Origin: Vibrio panuliri
GTDB lineage: Bacteria; Pseudomonadota; Gammaproteobacteria; Enterobacterales; Vibrionaceae
Direction: 5' to 3'
DNA: 64,000 bases
Assembly (NCBI RefSeq): GCF_009938205.1
Contig: NZ_AP019654.1
Span: 434,001-498,000, forward strand
Part shown: piece after piece, positions 1 to 8,602 of the stretch
Layout: each line of letters opens with the position of its first letter
Numbering within the stretch: position 1 is the first letter of the stretch
Notes under the pieces: model-generated
What the model was told of the DNA's origin: nothing
The model's input: the letters and a program-made list of their open reading frames with translations, nothing else
The model's database searches: none
Translations under genes and position numbers: made by a program

Positions 1-499
1 GAAGGTGTGTGGTCACCAATGCCACTCGAAGTCCTTCAGTGGCAAGCATCATCACTACCAATGGGGTATTGGATTTTTCGGCAAAGAACTCAGTGTGTCC
101 GCTAAATGCCACACCAGCGCGGTTAATGACCCCTTTGTGCACAGGGCCGGTGACTACAGCATCAAACTCACCTGTCATACAACCATTGGTTGCGCGCTCA
201 AGTGTGTGCAAAACATAGTGCCCATTCGCTTCGTTTAGTTCGCCAGCCTTCACTGCATGCGCAACTGGAATATGATCAACAATCAAAGAGCCAGCTTGTT
301 GAGGGGTAATCGGCTGTGAAGCATCGTAATTGACTAGTTCCACCTCAATACCCAATAAATCGGCACGTTGTGCCAACATGTTTTTGTCGGCGCAGACAAC
401 AATTTGATGATCCCAAGCCTCTTTAGACAGAGCGAGGACTAAATCTGGGCCAATACCAGCAGGTTCGCCGGCGGTTACAACGATACGTTTAATTGTCAT
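1..499 (-). CDS. pdxA: 4-hydroxythreonine-4-phosphate dehydrogenase, N-terminal part
   Basis: The gene runs off the left edge; about 166 N-terminal codons are present. PdxA oxidises 4-phosphohydroxy-L-threonine in pyridoxal phosphate synthesis. The translation opens MTIKRIVVTAGEPAGIGPD, the PdxA N-terminus, and further on has a TGPVHKG segment and the metal-ligand motif SGHTE. The ATG at 497-499 lies inside the end of surA, so the two reading frames overlap by 11 bases, the same surA-pdxA coupling as in Escherichia coli. Translation is probably coupled to surA. The C-terminal half, with the remaining metal ligands, is outside the window. Identification is firm from family knowledge. Confidence 0.93.
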   Translation of the reverse strand, partial: MTIKRIVVTAGEPAGIGPDLVLALSKEAWDHQIVVCADKNMLAQRADLLGIEVELVNYDASQPITPQQAGSLIVDHIPVAHAVKAGELNEANGHYVLHTLERATNGCMTGEFDAVVTGPVHKGVINRAGVAFSGHTEFFAEKSNTPLVVMMLATEGLRVALVTTHL

Positions 500-1787
500 T
501 TTGCTGATCCTTTACCAGTTCAACATAGGCGCCGGCACGAATTTCTTGTAACCAAGCGCTGACTTCTTCATTGAACTTGCGATTAAACAAAATTCGGTAA
601 GCTTTGTTTTTCATTGCAGAGTCAGTACGGTCAACTTCGCGACGATCTAACACTTCAACAATATGCCACCCGTGAACGGTTTTAAATGGCGCGCTGATTT
701 GGCCAACCGGTAGGGTATCAACTTGGTGTTTAAATTCAGGTACATATAGATCCGAAGTTTGATAGCCCAGCTCACCATTCTGTGCCGCAGAGCCAGGGTC
801 TTGACTGTATTGCTGAGCGAGTTCACCGAAAGTTGCTTCACCCGCTTTTACCTGGCGGATGATTTCGTTTAGCTGATTTTGCACCCCTTCATCGCTTAAA
901 ATGACGGTCGGTTTGATCAAGATATGGCGCGCATTCACTTCTGTTACTGCGACGGTCTCTAAACCCTTAACATCTTCAATTTTAAGGATGTGGTAGCCGA
1001 CGCCGCTGCTAAATGGACCGATGATGCTTCCTTTATTTTGCAACTTGATTTGATCGGCGAAAATGGTCGGCATTTCTTCTTTGCGCATCCAACCCCAATC
1101 ACCACCTTGTAGTGCCTTAGGCCCTTTTGAATAGGTGTATGCCAAAGTTTCAAAGTCTTCACCTTGTTTGAGGCGCTCGACTAATTCATTGGCTTGTTGT
1201 TGGACTTTGGTTTTATCTTCACCGTCGTTAACGCGTAGTTGAATGTGCCCAATTTTATATTGAACCGTTGCATTGGTTTCGTTTGCCAAAACTTCAGCTA
1301 GGTTATCGACTTCAGCTGGCAAGATATTGACACGGCGACGCACTAGAGTATTACGAGCTTCACTTGCCGCAATCTCTTTGCGAATCTGCTCGCGAAATTC
1401 AGGGTAGGTGATGCCTTCGACAGTAAGCGAGGCAATCAACTGTTCAACGCTTTGATTGTTGCTTTTAGCAATATCTTCAATGGCAGCATTAAGACGGGTA
1501 TCGTCAACTCGAACACCGATACGCTCGGCTTCTTGTTGTTGAATAGTCTCTAGAATGAGTTTTTCTTCAACCTGTCCGATTAAGACATCTTTAGCTGGGA
1601 GCGACTGGCCGCTTTTTTGTGCGTTAATTGCCAGTGTTTTTAGTGCGTTATCGATATCACTTTGTAGTACCACGCCATCATTAACAATGATGGCAACTTT
1701 GTCCATTTCAACCACATTAGCGTTAGCAACACCGATATGGCATGCCGCTACAAGGGTAAGCAGCGCTTTGTTCCAAATTTTCATCAA
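489..1787 (-). CDS. surA: periplasmic chaperone and peptidyl-prolyl isomerase SurA
   Basis: SurA escorts unfolded outer-membrane proteins, including LptD, through the periplasm to the Bam complex. The 432-residue product has a signal peptide (cleavage likely after ANA, residue 23), an N-terminal chaperone region to about residue 170, two parvulin PPIase repeats at about 173-273 and 284-383, and a C-terminal helix. Both repeats start with the typical IGHIQL / ARHILI strands. The length matches the family (428 in E. coli). It follows lptD by 41 bases and overlaps pdxA by 11, so the three are likely one transcript. Adjacent ATG codons at 1787 and 1784 make the exact start uncertain by one residue. 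Confidence 0.96.
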   Translation of the reverse strand: MMKIWNKALLTLVAACHIGVANANVVEMDKVAIIVNDGVVLQSDIDNALKTLAINAQKSGQSLPAKDVLIGQVEEKLILETIQQQEAERIGVRVDDTRLNAAIEDIAKSNNQSVEQLIASLTVEGITYPEFREQIRKEIAASEARNTLVRRRVNILPAEVDNLAEVLANETNATVQYKIGHIQLRVNDGEDKTKVQQQANELVERLKQGEDFETLAYTYSKGPKALQGGDWGWMRKEEMPTIFADQIKLQNKGSIIGPFSSGVGYHILKIEDVKGLETVAVTEVNARHILIKPTVILSDEGVQNQLNEIIRQVKAGEATFGELAQQYSQDPGSAAQNGELGYQTSDLYVPEFKHQVDTLPVGQISAPFKTVHGWHIVEVLDRREVDRTDSAMKNKAYRILFNRKFNEEVSAWLQEIRAGAYVELVKDQQNDN

Positions 1788-1803
1788 TAACCCTTCGATG
1801 TTT

Positions 1804-1821
1804 GCCAGCCTAACGGCTGGC
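1804..1821. other. intergenic hairpin between lptD and surA
   Basis: Perfect 7-base arms GCCAGCC/GGCTGGC with a 4-base loop sit in the 41-base gap between the lptD stop and the surA start. Read on the minus (coding) strand the stem is not followed by a T run, so it does not look like an intrinsic terminator for lptD. On the plus strand it is followed by GAAAAAA. A role in mRNA processing or in tuning surA expression is only a guess. Confidence 0.4.
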
Positions 1822-1828
1822 GAAAAAA

Positions 1829-4213
1829 TTAGTTGTTTAGGAAGAACGGGCGGCCATAGCCAAGAGAGTTGCCACCATCATCAGAATCCGTACCCATATT
1901 GGTACCAAAGCCAACAATACCGAAGTTGATACTGAAGTTATTTTCGTATTCAGCTTCTGCGTTCGGATAGCTTGAAAAATCTGGCTTCCAACCGCGTAAC
2001 TGGTTGGTGTAGGTAAAGCCAATATACCAACAGTCATCAATATAGTTGAGGCGCGCTAGCCATTCGATCGCCTGACTGGTCGTGAGGTCATAGAAATATT
2101 GCGCACTCGCATTCCAGTTTGGTGAGAAGGTATAGCCAGCAAGTAAGCCCGCTTGAGAAATCCCTTTGCGTGTTATGCTGTTAATACCACCATCACCAGC
2201 AATACTATTTAAGTCAACAGTCTGTTGGATATAACTCTCGGTAACATAGCGGTAGTTACCCTGTAGGTAGCCGTCAGCGATTCGATATTCCAAGGTACTG
2301 TTAGCGACTTGCATTTCGCTTGAGTCAATGTCGTACTGCACACCACCGTGGTAGAAGAGATAATCATCATAGTTGAAGTCCATTTCAATCGACCATGCAG
2401 AGTAGCGGGTTGATTCATCTTCAGATGGTGTTGAAACTGAATTTTTGGTCGAACGGTCAAGATAGAAAATTTGACCAAACGAGATATTTAAACGCTCTTT
2501 GTACTCATCATCAAAGAAGCGAGTGGAGGCACCATAACTAAACTGGTTGGCCGGTGCGATATAGTCAACACCACTAAACTTACGGCTGCGGAACAAACCA
2601 TAGTAGTCCGTTTGCAGTAAGGTTGTATCGTACAAAAAGATATCTGATTGATCTTCTTTCGGTACATATAGGTACTGAATTTGCGGCTCAAGGGTTTGGG
2701 TGTAGTTGCCCAGTACGTGAGCGTCGCGTTCCAGCACTAAACCTGCATGGCTGCGGAACTCAGGAATAACGCGAGTTACGTTTTCTTTTAGGCCATAGGT
2801 GGAATTGTCATTTTTACCATCACCATCAGTATCTCTAAATGAGGTATCAACCCCATCTAAGTCTTGTTGATAGTGAGTGCCTAAAATACGCGCTTCTGTG
2901 GTCCAAGAACCCCAAGTACTATGGATTGGTATCGTAATCCCCGGTTCCACATGCACACGAGTTGCCGATGGTTTGGTTTTATCATCGGTATCAAAACGTG
3001 ATACTTGGCTGATAACATCAAAATCTATATAGGGTGCAATTTCTGGCGAGTAATAGTTAAACGACAACTGCGGCAAGATACGATACGGCAGGTTACCCGC
3101 TTCGGTCAGTACTTGAAAATCTCGCGCCAACAACGTTGCGTCCCAGTTCCTTGTACGGTACTGGAATTCGCCTTCTTGAATCAATTGACCATCTTCACGC
3201 TTACCGATGTTTGAATCTACATCGGTAAAGTAATCGATATCACTGACTTTGGAGTAATCAATATGGAACTTCCAGTTCTGCTGATAGATGCCATCGTGGG
3301 TGTATTGCATCGCCCAGCGATCACCTTTCTCTGGGTGTTTTTTATCATCAGGCAGATACTCTGACTCAACCTCACCTTGTCCAAATGAGGTGAGGTAGCG
3401 GAAGGTACTATTTAACTGTGTGCCACGCGCTTCCATATATTTCAGAGTGGTTGCCAAATCGTAATTTGGCGCTAGGTTCCAATAAATTGGCACTTCAAAC
3501 TCAATACCGTCACTCGAACCGTAGGACGCTGTCGGGTAAAGGAAGCCCGTCTTACGTGTATCACCAATAGGCACAGTTAGGTAAGGTAAGTAGAAAACCG
3601 GTACGCGCTGTATTTCAAAACGTGGATTAAAAAATGTGGCTTCTTCTTCGTTTTGGTCGATTTCAATACTGGACGCTTTCATTTGCCAAGAGTTGTCACC
3701 CTCAGGGCAAGAAGTAATCGAACCATCTTCAATTTCGTACATCGCTTTACCAGTTTTGGAGACATAAACCGCCTCACCACGCCCTGGCTCACATAAGAAT
3801 TGATACTTGGTATTGTTCAGCTCAACATACTCGGTGTTTAGGTTGTTGACTGCTTTGTCAGAAACAGTTTTTACCGCGCCATCGCTGAATACAACGTTGC
3901 CTTCAGCCACCACAACGTTATCTTGTTGGTGCAAAGTGACACTATCAGCCTTCATGCGCTTTTTGCCTTGTACCACAACGACATTACCGCTATAAGTGGC
4001 TTTGTCACCGTTGACACCTTCAAGGCTGTCAGCTTCAACCGTAATTGGCTGCTGATTTGGATTTTCTGCTTCTGGTTGGTCGATCAAGCATTGATCTATA
4101 GCGGGCAGTTCCTGCACACTAGCGTCTACTACGGTTTCATTTGCTTGAATCTGAGGCGCAAAAAACGCAGCACTGATTGAAGCGGCTAGTAACGTACGTG
4201 GAAAACGTGACAT
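1829..4213 (-). CDS. lptD: LPS assembly outer-membrane protein LptD
   Basis: LptD, with the lipoprotein LptE, inserts lipopolysaccharide into the outer leaflet of the outer membrane. The 794-residue product (E. coli 784) carries a signal peptide ending QIQA at residue 24, an N-terminal OstA/LptA-like jellyroll ([21 protein letters not shown]), then a large beta-barrel rich in aromatic strand endings. Cysteines suited to the family's inter-domain disulfides are visible: one just after the signal peptide, two near the jellyroll end (FLCEPG, TSCPEG) and one in the barrel (IDDCWY). It is first in the lptD-surA-pdxA set and divergent from djlA across 147 bases. Confidence 0.96.
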   Translation of the reverse strand: MSRFPRTLLAASISAAFFAPQIQANETVVDASVQELPAIDQCLIDQPEAENPNQQPITVEADSLEGVNGDKATYSGNVVVVQGKKRMKADSVTLHQQDNVVVAEGNVVFSDGAVKTVSDKAVNNLNTEYVELNNTKYQFLCEPGRGEAVYVSKTGKAMYEIEDGSITSCPEGDNSWQMKASSIEIDQNEEEATFFNPRFEIQRVPVFYLPYLTVPIGDTRKTGFLYPTASYGSSDGIEFEVPIYWNLAPNYDLATTLKYMEARGTQLNSTFRYLTSFGQGEVESEYLPDDKKHPEKGDRWAMQYTHDGIYQQNWKFHIDYSKVSDIDYFTDVDSNIGKREDGQLIQEGEFQYRTRNWDATLLARDFQVLTEAGNLPYRILPQLSFNYYSPEIAPYIDFDVISQVSRFDTDDKTKPSATRVHVEPGITIPIHSTWGSWTTEARILGTHYQQDLDGVDTSFRDTDGDGKNDNSTYGLKENVTRVIPEFRSHAGLVLERDAHVLGNYTQTLEPQIQYLYVPKEDQSDIFLYDTTLLQTDYYGLFRSRKFSGVDYIAPANQFSYGASTRFFDDEYKERLNISFGQIFYLDRSTKNSVSTPSEDESTRYSAWSIEMDFNYDDYLFYHGGVQYDIDSSEMQVANSTLEYRIADGYLQGNYRYVTESYIQQTVDLNSIAGDGGINSITRKGISQAGLLAGYTFSPNWNASAQYFYDLTTSQAIEWLARLNYIDDCWYIGFTYTNQLRGWKPDFSSYPNAEAEYENNFSINFGIVGFGTNMGTDSDDGGNSLGYGRPFFLNN

Positions 4214-4360
4214 CGAGTTTTACTATCCTGTTGAACTTGATAAATTCGGTGAATAGACAACCGAACAAAGAAAAAACGGTCTTTATCATAAAGGAATTTA
4301 AACCATCCGGCACTATCAGACCGCGTAACGATGATAAAATTCATAGATTGAGAGCACATA

Positions 4361-5212
4361 ATGCATATTTTTGGCAAAATTCTCGGTACTTTTTTTGGCT
4401 TTCTGTTTGGTGGGCTGTTTGGCGCACTATTTGGTCTTTTCCTTGGCCATCAGTTCGATAAAGCTCGTCGGCTTAGCCAAGCTGGTTTTAACTCCTCGCC
4501 TTTTAGTCATGGTCCTAGTCAGGCTCAGAAACAAGATGAGTTCTTCAAAGCTGCATTCGCAGTCATGGGGCATCTAGCTAAAGCTAAAGGTCAAGTGACG
4601 CCTGAAGAGATCCAGTTAGCGAGTGCGATGATGGATCGAATGAACTTACATGGTGAGCAACGTAAAGCCGCGCAGGATGCCTTTCGAGAGGGTAAATCAG
4701 CCGACTTTCCGCTCGATTCAGTGCTTGAACGCGTCAAAATTTCATCCGGCGGACGTTTTGATTTACTGCAGTTTTTTTTAGAGCTACAGATTTCAGCAGC
4801 GTTTGCCGATGGTGAAATTCATCCAAGTGAGCGCGATTTATTGCATCGTGTCGCTCAGCGATTAGGTTTTTCTGCGCAGCAATTGGAACAGCGCCTGCGT
4901 ATGCAAGAAGCGGCCTTTCGTTTTCAACGAGGTGGTTTTGGCGCTCATGGGGGCGGTCAGCAGCAATCAGGCCAGTGGCAACAAGCTTCTTCTGCCAGCC
5001 AACTGAGTGATGCTTATAAAGTACTGGGGGTCGATGAAGATGCCGATGCTAAAACCGTTAAGCGTGCTCACCGTAAACTGATGAATGAACACCATCCAGA
5101 TAAGCTAATGGCGAAAGGTTTACCACCAGAGATGATGAACGTGGCGAAAGAAAAATCACAAGAGATTCAAAATGCTTACGATTTGATCAAAAAGGTGAAA
5201 GGCTTTAAATAG
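4361..5212 (+). CDS. djlA: membrane-anchored DnaJ-like co-chaperone DjlA
   Basis: DjlA is an inner-membrane J-protein that stimulates the DnaK ATPase. The 283-residue protein starts with one glycine/phenylalanine-rich membrane segment (about residues 6-28), the type that dimerises in this family. A TerB-like all-helical domain follows at about 50-170, then a Q/G-rich linker, and a C-terminal J domain with the essential HPD triplet at 245-247. The order (TM, TerB, J domain at the C-terminus) is diagnostic. It is divergent from lptD, as in E. coli. The start at 4361 places the membrane segment correctly; an ATG in another frame at 4371 is spurious. Confidence 0.95.
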   Translation: MHIFGKILGTFFGFLFGGLFGALFGLFLGHQFDKARRLSQAGFNSSPFSHGPSQAQKQDEFFKAAFAVMGHLAKAKGQVTPEEIQLASAMMDRMNLHGEQRKAAQDAFREGKSADFPLDSVLERVKISSGGRFDLLQFFLELQISAAFADGEIHPSERDLLHRVAQRLGFSAQQLEQRLRMQEAAFRFQRGGFGAHGGGQQQSGQWQQASSASQLSDAYKVLGVDEDADAKTVKRAHRKLMNEHHPDKLMAKGLPPEMMNVAKEKSQEIQNAYDLIKKVKGFK

Positions 5213-5235
5213 CTGATGGCATGAACGCTAAGGTT

Positions 5236-5266
5236 AAAAAGGCGAGCTGGATGCTCGCCTTTATTT
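5236..5266. terminator. bidirectional terminator between djlA and ridA
   Basis: Arms GGCGAGC/GCTCGCC around a 5-base loop, with AAAAA on one side and TTTATTTT on the other. The genes converge here, so the stem can end both djlA and ridA transcripts. Confidence 0.85.
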
Positions 5267-5272
5267 TGGATG

Positions 5273-5662
5273 CTATTTACGTATAGCAATCGCTTCAATT
5301 TCAATGCCGACATCTTTTGGTAGACGAGCGACTTCGACACAAGAACGAGCAGGGTAGTGAGTCACATCGTGTTCGTCGAAGAAGGCGCCATACACTTCAT
5401 TAACCGCACCAAAATCATTCAGATCTTTGACAAACACGGTCATTTTCACAATGTCCGCAACACCAAGGCCAGAAGCTTCAACCACGGCTTTTACATTCTC
5501 TAAAGATTGGCGAGCTTGCAGGCGGATGTCGGCAGAAACTTCACCTGTAACAGGATTAACCGGGATTTGTCCTGAGGTCATCACCATGTTGCCTAAGTCT
5601 ACACCTTGAACGTAAGGACCGATTGCGGCAGGTGCCGATTCTGTATGAAGTACTTTTGTCAT
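5273..5662 (-). CDS. ridA: 2-iminobutanoate/2-iminopropanoate deaminase RidA
   Basis: RidA hydrolyses reactive enamine/imine intermediates released by PLP enzymes such as threonine dehydratase. The 129-residue product has the family blocks SAPAAIGPYVQG near the N-terminus, TSGQIPVNP, and the C-terminal CVEVARLPKD with the catalytic-site arginine seen just before (PARSCVE). The open frame extends 28 codons upstream, but the family begins at MTKVLHTESAP, so I place the start at 5662. It lies just downstream of pyrBI, an arrangement also seen in enteric bacteria; the pyrI terminator at 5735-5764 suggests ridA also has its own promoter. Confidence 0.93.
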   Translation of the reverse strand: MTKVLHTESAPAAIGPYVQGVDLGNMVMTSGQIPVNPVTGEVSADIRLQARQSLENVKAVVEASGLGVADIVKMTVFVKDLNDFGAVNEVYGAFFDEHDVTHYPARSCVEVARLPKDVGIEIEAIAIRK

Positions 5663-5715
5663 GTTAATTATCTCATTAAAAAACAAAGGGTTTGAACTAC
5701 TAGTGTGCCTGTGAA

Positions 5716-5729
5716 TTACCGTACGGTAA
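5716..5729. other. 14-bp perfect palindrome upstream of ridA
   Basis: TTACCGTACGGTAA is a perfect 14-base palindrome, 54 bases upstream of the ridA start and just after the pyrI terminator in the direction of transcription. It sits where an operator for ridA could lie. I do not recognise the motif. Confidence 0.35.
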
Positions 5730-5734
5730 AGAGT

Positions 5735-5764
5735 AAAATACCCCACAATAGTGAGGTATTTTTA
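5735..5764 (-). terminator. pyrBI terminator
   Basis: On the minus strand the arms AAATACCTCAC and GTGGGGTATTT pair around TATT (one G-T pair) and are followed by a short T-containing tail. It lies 30 bases past the pyrI stop codon and would separate pyrBI from ridA. Confidence 0.65.
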
Positions 5765-5793
5765 AGCAATGTGATGGCGTAGCGAAAATTGGC

Positions 5794-6255
5794 TTAACGC
5801 TCAGTCACGATTTCGCGAGAGAACACTTTTTCACAGTATTTGCACTTTAAACGCACGTCGTGGTTTTTCTCAAACACTTTAAAGCTGCTTTCAACGGGTT
5901 CGCCATGAGTAATACAGTTGGTATTTGGGCACGCAAACACATTGTTAACGCGTTCTGGTAACGTCAGTGCAAGCTTTCTAACCACTTGATAATTTTCGAT
6001 CTGGTTGACTGTCGCATGCGGAGCATACAGGGCAAGTTTGCTTGCTTGCTCTTCACTGATAAAAACATTTTCGATTTTCAGTAAGTCTTTATGCCCCAAT
6101 GCGGATGACGGCAGGTTTAAGCCAATCGTCACGCGTTGCTTGCTTTTATGCATGCTAAATAGTTTCAGTACTTTAATACCAACTTGAGCGGGAATATGGT
6201 CGATGACCGTACCGTTTTTAATTGCTTCAACCTGCAATTGAGTTTCTTTAGCCAT
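5794..6255 (-). CDS. pyrI: aspartate carbamoyltransferase regulatory chain
   Basis: PyrI binds CTP/ATP and gives allosteric control to the PyrB catalytic trimers in the c6r6 enzyme. The 153-residue protein is exactly family length. It has the N-terminal nucleotide-binding domain (GTVIDHIPA near residue 15) and a C-terminal zinc site with four cysteines at 109, 114, 138 and 141, the same spacing as E. coli. It follows pyrB by 16 bases and is translated from the same attenuated transcript. Confidence 0.97.
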   Translation of the reverse strand: MAKETQLQVEAIKNGTVIDHIPAQVGIKVLKLFSMHKSKQRVTIGLNLPSSALGHKDLLKIENVFISEEQASKLALYAPHATVNQIENYQVVRKLALTLPERVNNVFACPNTNCITHGEPVESSFKVFEKNHDVRLKCKYCEKVFSREIVTER

Positions 6256-6271
6256 AATGATTCTCCCTCGA

Positions 6272-7201
6272 TTACAGTGATTGATTTAAAACTAAAGCTA
6301 ACAAGGCTTGACGGGCATATACGCCATTTTCAGCTTGTTGGAAGTAGTAAGCATGGGGGGTTTTATCGACATCTGTCGTGATCTCATCAACACGTGGTAG
6401 TGGATGTAGCACTTTAAGATTACTGCGAGCTTCTTCCAGCATTGACGCGGTCAAAATATAGGCAGATTTAATGTGGGCATACTCTGACTCATCAAAACGT
6501 TCTTTTTGCACGCGTGTCATGTAGAGAATATCCAGTTCTGGAATCACGCTTTCCATATCGGTATGCAAGCTGTATTCAATGCTGGCTTCGTCTAACTCTT
6601 CGCAAATATAGTCAGGCATTGCGAGCGCTTCCGGTGCGACAAAGAAGAAACGAACATTGTTGAACTTCGCAAGGGCTTGAGTCAGTGAATGGACGGTACG
6701 CCCATACTTTAAGTCACCGACAAAGGCGATATTGATATTGTCTAAGCGACCTTGTGTCTCCGAGATGGTGTATAGGTCTAGTAGAGTTTGTGTCGGGTGC
6801 TGGTTGGCCCCATCGCCAGCGTTGATAACGGGTACGCCATTAGAAAACTCAGAAGCTAAGCGCGCGGCTCCCTCGCGCGGGTGGCGCATCACAAACGCAT
6901 CGACATAGGTAGAAATAACCTGAATAGAGTCTGCTAGGGTTTCGCCTTTGTTCGCCAGCGAGGTATTTCCAGCATTATCAAAACCAATCACATCGCCACC
7001 AATGCGTTGAATGGCAGTCTCGAATGAAAGACGAGTACGTGTGGATGGTTCAAAGAAACAGCTTGCTACCACCTTATTTTTTATCAGATTTGGATTGGGT
7101 TCAGCTTTAAGCTGGCCGGCGGTTTGAACTATTAACTCGAGCTCTGTACGTGATAGCTCTGGAATCGAAATGATGTGCTTGTTGTAAAGCGTGTTGGTCA
7201 T
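6272..7201 (-). CDS. pyrB: aspartate carbamoyltransferase catalytic chain
   Basis: PyrB joins carbamoyl phosphate and aspartate, the first committed step of pyrimidine synthesis. The carbamoyl-phosphate loop STRTR follows FFEP near residue 53, and [12 protein letters not shown] supplies the second active-site segment. An ATG at 7210 is possible, but the purine-rich AGGG stands directly against it and is spaced 9 bases from the ATG at 7201. I therefore prefer 7201, giving 309 residues beginning MTNTLYNKH, close to E. coli (311). Expression is expected to rise on UTP shortage through the attenuator upstream. Confidence 0.96.
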   Translation of the reverse strand: MTNTLYNKHIISIPELSRTELELIVQTAGQLKAEPNPNLIKNKVVASCFFEPSTRTRLSFETAIQRIGGDVIGFDNAGNTSLANKGETLADSIQVISTYVDAFVMRHPREGAARLASEFSNGVPVINAGDGANQHPTQTLLDLYTISETQGRLDNINIAFVGDLKYGRTVHSLTQALAKFNNVRFFFVAPEALAMPDYICEELDEASIEYSLHTDMESVIPELDILYMTRVQKERFDESEYAHIKSAYILTASMLEEARSNLKVLHPLPRVDEITTDVDKTPHAYYFQQAENGVYARQALLALVLNQSL

Positions 7202-7245
7202 AATCGTCATCCCTATCTGACTAGAAAAACTAAAATTTAGGCAAT

Positions 7246-7272
7246 AAAAAAGCCCCCCAATAGGGAGGCTTT
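7246..7272 (-). terminator. pyrBI attenuator
   Basis: On the minus strand, arms AAAGCCTCCC and GGGGGGCTTT close on a TATT loop and run into six T residues, a strong intrinsic terminator placed 45 bases before pyrB. The stop codon of the pyrL leader frame overlaps the first bases of the stem, so a ribosome keeping pace with RNA polymerase would stop the hairpin forming. This is the geometry of UTP-sensitive pyrBI attenuation in E. coli. Confidence 0.9.
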
Positions 7273-7363
7273 AAAAACTGATGGAAAGTGTAAAATAAGC
7301 AGCCAGTAAGCTTGCTAGCTCACCGTAAGTAAAGCGCATTGTAGAACACGAATTACGTGGCAT
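7271..7363 (-). CDS. pyrL: pyrBI operon leader peptide
   Basis: A 30-codon frame starts with an ATG preceded by the strong ribosome-binding site TGGAGG (10 bases upstream) and stops with TAA inside the attenuator stem. Its second half reads ELASLLAAYFTLSISF and is encoded by a T-rich stretch (TTTTACACTTTCC, then AGTTTTTAA), which would make RNA polymerase pause when UTP is scarce. Function here is coupling of translation to transcription, not the peptide itself. The frame is too short for routine gene callers. Position, binding site and overlap with the attenuator support it. Confidence 0.85.
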   Translation of the reverse strand: MPRNSCSTMRFTYGELASLLAAYFTLSISF

Positions 7364-7393
7364 TTTTTACAACCTCCAGACAAATTGTCGTGC

Positions 7394-7421
7394 ATTATAC
7401 GCAGAAGATTGTCGAGCGCAA
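7394..7421 (-). promoter_or_regulatory. pyrBI promoter
   Basis: On the minus strand a perfect TATAAT -10 (7394-7399) lies 16 bases from TTGCGC (7416-7421) as -35. Transcription would start about 25 bases before the pyrL ATG. Read by eye; not computed. Confidence 0.6.
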
Positions 7422-7460
7422 GCGATTACTTAGCGCTTTTAGAGTGAACAACGTTGCTTT

Positions 7461-8465
7461 TTAGTTGCCTAGTGTCGCAACCATGACGGCTTTAATCGTA
7501 TGCATACGGTTTTCCGCTTCATCAAACACAATCGAGTACGGCGATTCAAACACCTCTTCGGTCACCTCTAAGCCTTGTATGCCATATTTTTCTGCGACTT
7601 CTTTGCCCACGCTTGTTTCATCATTGTGGAAAGCGGGTAGACAGTGCATAAATTTGACCTGTGGGTTACCCGTTTTGGCGATTACGTCCATATTCACTTG
7701 ATAAGGTGTCATCAGCGCGACACGCTCATCCCATGCCTCTGGAGCTTCGCCCATCGATACCCACACATCGGTGTATAAAAAGTCGCAGCCTTGCACGCCT
7801 TCATCAACACTTTCAGTCAGCGTTATTTTGGCCCCTGTCTGTTTGGCGATAGATTGACAAGTTGTGACCAATTCTTGCTCTGGCCAAAACTGCTGTGGCG
7901 CGACGAGGCGAATATCCATCCCCATTTTGGCTGCCCCAACCATCAATGAGTTCCCCATGTTATTGCGCGCGTCACCAAGGTAAGCAAAGCTAATCTCAGA
8001 CAACTGCTTGCCTTGTCCGTGTTCAAGCATCGTCAGAAAATCAGCCAAAATTTGTGTGGGATGAAACTCATCCGTCAAACCATTCCACACTGGTACACCA
8101 GCATGTTCAGCTAACTCTTCGACAATTGGCTGGCCAAACCCACGATATTCGATGCCGTCGTACATACGTCCTAAAACACGTGCGGTGTCTTTCATCGATT
8201 CTTTATGGCCAATTTGCGACCCTGAGGGGCCGATATAAGAGACTTGTGCACCTTGATCGAATGCGGCGACTTCAAACGCACAGCGAGTTCGGGTGGAGGC
8301 TTTCTCAAAGATCAGTGCGATGTTTTTTCCCTGCAATTTAGGTTGTTCTGTACCTGAGTACTTAGCCATTTTTAGATCGGCAGAAAGATCGAGTAAAAAC
8401 TGGATCTCTTTTGGTGTGAAGTCGAGTAATTTAACAAAATTACGGTTGCGAAGATTGAACGCCAT
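7461..8465 (-). CDS. argF: ornithine carbamoyltransferase
   Basis: This enzyme makes citrulline from ornithine and carbamoyl phosphate in arginine synthesis. The 334-residue protein has the carbamoyl-phosphate motif [10 protein letters not shown] near residue 56, [10 protein letters not shown] in the middle, and the ornithine-site motif MHCLPAFH near residue 274. Length equals the E. coli enzymes. The ARG-box-like sequences just upstream support a biosynthetic (ArgR-repressed) role and not a catabolic one, though a catabolic arcB-type use cannot be excluded by sequence alone. It is separate from pyrB, which has its own promoter. Confidence 0.95.
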   Translation of the reverse strand: MAFNLRNRNFVKLLDFTPKEIQFLLDLSADLKMAKYSGTEQPKLQGKNIALIFEKASTRTRCAFEVAAFDQGAQVSYIGPSGSQIGHKESMKDTARVLGRMYDGIEYRGFGQPIVEELAEHAGVPVWNGLTDEFHPTQILADFLTMLEHGQGKQLSEISFAYLGDARNNMGNSLMVGAAKMGMDIRLVAPQQFWPEQELVTTCQSIAKQTGAKITLTESVDEGVQGCDFLYTDVWVSMGEAPEAWDERVALMTPYQVNMDVIAKTGNPQVKFMHCLPAFHNDETSVGKEVAEKYGIQGLEVTEEVFESPYSIVFDEAENRMHTIKAVMVATLGN

Positions 8466-8525
8466 ACTCTAATCCTTGAGTGTGATAAACCATAAAGGTA
8501 GTAAAACATAAAAATGGCCTTTTTG

Positions 8526-8571
8526 TGAATAATTATTTTTAAATAAATGGTGAATTTAATATATAAATTCA
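8526..8571 (-). promoter_or_regulatory. ARG-box-like operators of argF
   Basis: Two AT-rich inverted repeats lie about 60-105 bases upstream of argF. The first, from 8526, reads TGAATAATTATTTTT and matches the ArgR half-site pattern TGAAT-N4-ATTCA with mismatches at one end. The second, 8551-8571, begins TGAATTTA and ends TAAATTCA. ArgR hexamers bind pairs of such boxes. The match of the second box to the 18-bp consensus is loose, so the spacing is uncertain. Confidence 0.55.
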
Positions 8572-8602
8572 CCATTGTTAGTTAATTAGTCACCGTTGGG
8601 CG

